A stretch of 64,000 nt of DNA, from assembly GCF_004118285.1 (NCBI RefSeq), contig NZ_SDHY01000005.1:124001-188000 (forward strand), given 5' to 3'. Position 1 is the first letter of the stretch, and the number at the start of each line of letters is the position of its first letter. Below, piece by piece: positions 60,729 to 64,000 of the stretch. This DNA is from Aquirufa rosea (GTDB lineage: Bacteria; Bacteroidota; Bacteroidia; Cytophagales; Spirosomataceae). A program made the translations under genes and the position numbers. The notes below the pieces were generated by a model. It did no database searches. It was given only the letters and a program-made list of their open reading frames with translations, and was not told the DNA's origin.

Positions 60729-62468
60729 ATGATTCACCGAATATTAGTTTTTTGCTGCCTTTTAAGTTTAAACTTTACAACAGAGTTATTTGCGCAGAAA
60801 ATTGGTGATTTTGTATTCAATAAATTACCCCAAGACTATCACTTTTACCCAAGAGATGATAAAAACAAGGCAGATGTTCCTATCGTAGCAGATATCACCA
60901 ATAAATCCGTAACCGCTGTTTCTGTTAAGGTATTTCGTAATGGGAATTTATTTAAGTATGCCAAAAGTGCCTTTTCAGGAATAAATCCCTACAAAAATGC
61001 TGTCAGCATTAATGCAGAGTTAGCAGAATATGATCTTGAAATATATCAGTTTATAGGTTTAGATTCCAATCTGGTAGTTCGAAGAAAGAACATCGTGGCA
61101 GGAGATGTATTCTTGGTAACTGGACAGTCCAACGCCTGGATTGGACCTATGGACGACAAAGTTTATCAAGGGGAATACCTGCGTTCCTTTGGAGCTATTC
61201 AACCTCCAGATAATTACGGTCCTTATAAATTATCGGATACCTTGTGGTCATTAGCCTCCAATCAGGCTCGCGTGGGGCCTTGGGTTTCTGAAATTGCCAA
61301 AAACTTGATTGAGTCAGAAAAAATCCCGTTTTGTTTCATCAACTCAGCTGCGGGAGGCTCTGCCATAGACTTCCATCTCATATTAGATGGAGATTTAAAA
61401 TCCCCATATGGGGGAAACATCATGCTTTATAAGGCATTGAAAGCGGGTGTAATCGATAAGGTACAGGCTATTATTTACCGCCAAGGTGAAGCTGAATCCA
61501 CTTTACCAGCAGGAAGTCCATTTGACTGGTGGTGGAAATTTGATCAATTAAAGACCAAATACAAAAAATACTTCCCGAGTGCTAAATATGTTTTCTGTCC
61601 GCAAAACAATGTATATGAATTCCAATATTCTCCAGCAGCCTTAGTCAGAGAAAACCAAAGAGCCCAATACACAAATGACCCTTACGTCAAATCATTTGCC
61701 ACGGTTGGAACAAAACAATTTGACGGACTGCACTATGGAAATGATGGATATAGGCAAAGTGGATTCGAGTTATTTAGAATCATTTCTTCTGAAATCTACA
61801 AACGTACCTGGGACAAGCAAATTTACAGCCCTAACATAGTCAAGGCCTATTTCAAGTCGAAAAATGAAACTCGCAAATTGTACTTAGAATTTGAACCTGG
61901 ACAAATCATGGTTGTACCCAACGATACCACGGTTATTGACCCCACAGGAAAGAGCCAAAAACGCATCATGAAAGACAATTTCTTTTATGACGGAATCAAT
62001 GCGGTAAGTGCCGCTAAATACATTGACAATATTGAAGTAGAGGGCAATAAGGTCATCTTAAATTTGAATCAGGAATATCCTAGCGATATCATCAGCTATT
62101 TACCTGATTACTTCCGTGAATTTTACGCATTTAATAAGGCCCCATTCCCTGGTCCCTTTATTAGAAACAAAGCTGGGATGAGAGCCTTTGCCTTTTCGAG
62201 CATTCCTATTGTTCGTCTAGATCAAAATTTTGATTTTAGTATAGGGCCTAATCCAGCGGTGGATAAAATCACCATTCGCTGGCAAAACATGTCGACTGGT
62301 AACATAAAAATTTACGACATGAAAGGAAATGTCGTATATGAGGATAGTTATTTGGCAGTCTTTTTCAAGGATATTGATACCTCCAAACTGCCTGCTGCTA
62401 ATTACTTTTTAAGTACAACAGGACTTGATGGCACGTCGATCACCAAGCGTCTAGCAATAGTCAAATAG
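60729..62468 (+). CDS. Secreted SASA-type carbohydrate esterase with type IX sorting domain
   Basis: 579 residues with a signal peptide ending FAQ (about 23). The esterase domain has the SGNH/SASA blocks GDVFLVTGQSNAWIG (catalytic Ser134), RQGEAES (about 251-257) and FDGLHYGNDGYRQSG (His335). It resembles sialate-O-acetylesterase-like and acetyl-xylan esterase enzymes that deacetylate glycans. The last 75 residues (SIGPNPAVDKITIRWQNMSTGNIKIYDMKGNVVYED, ending ITKRLAIVK) form a type A C-terminal sorting domain, so the protein is exported by the type IX system to the cell surface or medium. Its stop lies 4 bases from that of the convergent GNAT gene. Confidence 0.86.
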   Translation: MIHRILVFCCLLSLNFTTELFAQKIGDFVFNKLPQDYHFYPRDDKNKADVPIVADITNKSVTAVSVKVFRNGNLFKYAKSAFSGINPYKNAVSINAELAEYDLEIYQFIGLDSNLVVRRKNIVAGDVFLVTGQSNAWIGPMDDKVYQGEYLRSFGAIQPPDNYGPYKLSDTLWSLASNQARVGPWVSEIAKNLIESEKIPFCFINSAAGGSAIDFHLILDGDLKSPYGGNIMLYKALKAGVIDKVQAIIYRQGEAESTLPAGSPFDWWWKFDQLKTKYKKYFPSAKYVFCPQNNVYEFQYSPAALVRENQRAQYTNDPYVKSFATVGTKQFDGLHYGNDGYRQSGFELFRIISSEIYKRTWDKQIYSPNIVKAYFKSKNETRKLYLEFEPGQIMVVPNDTTVIDPTGKSQKRIMKDNFFYDGINAVSAAKYIDNIEVEGNKVILNLNQEYPSDIISYLPDYFREFYAFNKAPFPGPFIRNKAGMRAFAFSSIPIVRLDQNFDFSIGPNPAVDKITIRWQNMSTGNIKIYDMKGNVVYEDSYLAVFFKDIDTSKLPAANYFLSTTGLDGTSITKRLAIVK

Positions 62469-62472
62469 TCGT

Positions 62473-62883
62473 TTATTGTATTTCATTTTCATCATCGATG
62501 AAAAAGCAATAATCATGTCGCCGCATTCCTATTTTGGGGTAATATTCAATCGCCGCTGGAGCAGCCAGCAGTATTAACTTGGCTCTTGGGTACATGTTTT
62601 TCACTTTCTTTAAAAGCAATTTACCAATTCCCTGATGTTGGTAGGCCTCATCAACTGCCAAATCGGCTAAATAAGTAGTATAGACGACATCAGTCATGCC
62701 TCTGGCTAAGCCCACTAATTTCTCTCCTTCATAAGCACCAACATAAACATTAGCATTTTCCAGCATGGTTTGCATAGCTGCCACATCGTGTAAGGGTCTT
62801 CGTTGACCCAAGGTTGATTTTTCTAAAATTTCTATAAATTCCTCAACTCGCAACGATGGATTTTCTTTCAGGGTAATGACCAT
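62473..62883 (-). CDS. GNAT-family N-acetyltransferase
   Basis: 136 residues with the acetyl-CoA binding region LADLAVDEAYQHQGIGKLLLKKV (Q/R-x-x-G-x-G) and the closing strand AIEYYPKIGMRRHDYCFFI. Cytosolic. The acceptor substrate cannot be told from sequence. Convergent with the esterase gene. Confidence 0.9.
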   Translation of the reverse strand: MVITLKENPSLRVEEFIEILEKSTLGQRRPLHDVAAMQTMLENANVYVGAYEGEKLVGLARGMTDVVYTTYLADLAVDEAYQHQGIGKLLLKKVKNMYPRAKLILLAAPAAIEYYPKIGMRRHDYCFFIDDENEIQ

Positions 62884-63012
62884 ATCATCAATATTTGTAG
62901 CGCTAAGGAATAAATTTAAAGAAATTGGGCATTTTATTAAATTATTAAAAAACAGATTCAGGATTAATTTATTTAAAAATGCTCGTAAATTGTTTTTTCA
63001 AAACCTTCTACT

Positions 63013-64000
63013 ATGAAAATTCATTTCTCTAAAAGCCTGTGCCTCGGCATAGTATGTTCCTTTGTATTTAGCTTGGAAAGTATAGCACAAGGGACCATTA
63101 AATTACAACAAGATTTACAGAAAAAAAGAGTCCGTCTTCCCAATGGCTGGAAACTATCTCCTCATGGAAAATCTTTGCCCTTAGGTGATTTACCCTTAAA
63201 TCTAGCCGTTTCGGCCAATAAACAATGGATGGTGGCTACCAATAATGGCCAAAGTGTCCAAAGTTTACAATTAATCGATACTCAAACAAACGAAGTAGTT
63301 CATAGCTTAGAGGTCGCTAAATCATGGTACGGCCTAGCCATTTCTTCCGATAATAAGACCGTTTATGCTTCAGGAGGTAATGATAACAAAGTACTACGTT
63401 TTGAGATTTCCAATAGGCAGTTAGTTGCCAAAGGCTCTATTTCATTGACCGATAAAGCCAAGGATATTATTTCTCCGACTGGAATGGCTTTAGATGATGA
63501 GCGGGGGATTTTATATGTGGTTTCCAAGGACAACAATAAACTCTATTTGGTTGATGTTCGCCAAAATAAAGTCAATGACTCCTTTGCTTTACCTGCTGAA
63601 GGATTTACCTGCGTTTTAACACCCAATAGAGATAAATTATACATTTCCATATGGGGAGGGGCTAAAATCTTACCTTTCAACTGTACTACAAAGAGTTTTG
63701 ACCAAGCCATTCCTGTAGGAGATCACCCAAATGAGCTTTTGTTAACTAAAGACGGCAAAACCTTATTTGTGGCCAATGCCAACGATAATTCCGTTTCGGT
63801 AATCAATACTCAAACGAATAAGGTTATTGAAGTACTAAATGCGGCTTTATTTCCCAATGCTCTAGAAGGTTCTTCTACCAATGGTCTAGCTCTTTCGGAA
63901 GATGAAGAGCGTTTATACATTTCTAATGCCGACAATAATTGCCTAGCAGTTTTTGAAGTAGAAAACCCTGGAAAGTCTAAATCTCTGGGATTTGTTCCCG
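63013..64000 (+). CDS. YncE-like beta-propeller protein (partial)
   Basis: The open frame begins at ATG 63013 and runs off the window. 329 residues are visible. A signal peptide (MKIHFSKSLCLGIVCSFVFS, ending SIAQ) is followed by repeated propeller blades such as WYGLAISSDNKTVYASGGNDNKV, NELLLTKDGKTLFVANANDNSVSVINTQTNKV and NGLALSEDEERLYISNADNNCLAVFEV. In Bacteroidota this arrangement often continues into an alkaline-phosphatase-like phosphoesterase domain. That part would lie outside the window, so it is only an expectation. Exported. Confidence 0.85.
   Translation, partial: MKIHFSKSLCLGIVCSFVFSLESIAQGTIKLQQDLQKKRVRLPNGWKLSPHGKSLPLGDLPLNLAVSANKQWMVATNNGQSVQSLQLIDTQTNEVVHSLEVAKSWYGLAISSDNKTVYASGGNDNKVLRFEISNRQLVAKGSISLTDKAKDIISPTGMALDDERGILYVVSKDNNKLYLVDVRQNKVNDSFALPAEGFTCVLTPNRDKLYISIWGGAKILPFNCTTKSFDQAIPVGDHPNELLLTKDGKTLFVANANDNSVSVINTQTNKVIEVLNAALFPNALEGSSTNGLALSEDEERLYISNADNNCLAVFEVENPGKSKSLGFVP

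Noticed and set aside
1-64000. tRNA, rRNA, riboswitch or prophage genes
   Set aside because: Reading both strands I saw no tRNA-like T-loop sequence, no rRNA, no phage structural gene, and no recognisable TPP riboswitch near thiL or other known riboswitch. A covariance-model scan was not possible, so weak cases could be missed.

Overview
The window looks like the chromosome of a Bacteroidota bacterium, most likely order Cytophagales. Sequence evidence for this: a PorP/SprF-type type IX secretion membrane protein (48177-49313), a secreted esterase ending in a type IX sorting domain (60729-62468), a DUF4296 lipoprotein, a bacillithiol enzyme (BshC), a CzcA pump fused to its TolC-like channel, and several promoters of the Bacteroidota form TAnnTTTG. 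Base composition is AT-rich and gaps between genes are short. A small-genome freshwater Cytophagales member would fit, but that is inference and the genus cannot be fixed from sequence alone.

Layout. 1-2078: cell-envelope operon on the minus strand (amidase, MlaD-like protein, PrmA cut by the window edge). 2242-10600: LptD-like outer-membrane protein, MsrA lipoprotein, a small membrane protein with a sphingomyelin-synthase-like triad, a polysaccharide-type nucleotide-sugar dehydratase, WbqC, ThiL and a small lipoprotein. 10696-13314: cytochrome-b5-like protein, BadF/NAGK-like kinase and a conserved protein of unknown function. 13370-14470: carA. 14560-29881: one long S10-spc-alpha ribosomal superoperon (rplC to rplQ, with secY, map, infA, rpmJ and rpoA) on the minus strand. 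It has a recognisable promoter about 360 bases upstream and lacks rpsJ at its head. 30419-31501: class II fructose-bisphosphate aldolase. 31621-32519: a RAYT (REP-associated Y1 transposase) between two related palindromes. 32578-37465: minus-strand operon (DUF4296 lipoprotein, GDPD, GH3-like enzyme, YqeY, RlmN, siroheme dehydrogenase). 37566-41101: Bat/DUF58 aerotolerance-type cluster plus ispE. 41098-46977: heavy-metal RND efflux operon. 47092-48180: DedA and an isolated NuoA. 48177-49313: PorP/SprF. 49421-53701: sulfur/thiol operon bshC-mnmH-cysE-cysM. 53687-59074: small lipoprotein, XRE regulator and a pair of exported amidohydrolase-family proteins. 59138-64000: polytopic membrane protein, secreted SASA esterase, GNAT enzyme and the start of a YncE-like beta-propeller protein.

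Most of the window is core chromosome. The least ordinary parts are: the RAYT/palindrome unit; the S10 leader (promoter, hairpins, possible attenuator, no rpsJ); the amidohydrolase pair, in which two of three domains have lost the metal-binding HxH; the SMS-like membrane protein; and three convergent gene pairs whose stop codons share one TTAA. No CRISPR array, prophage, tRNA or rRNA gene was seen.
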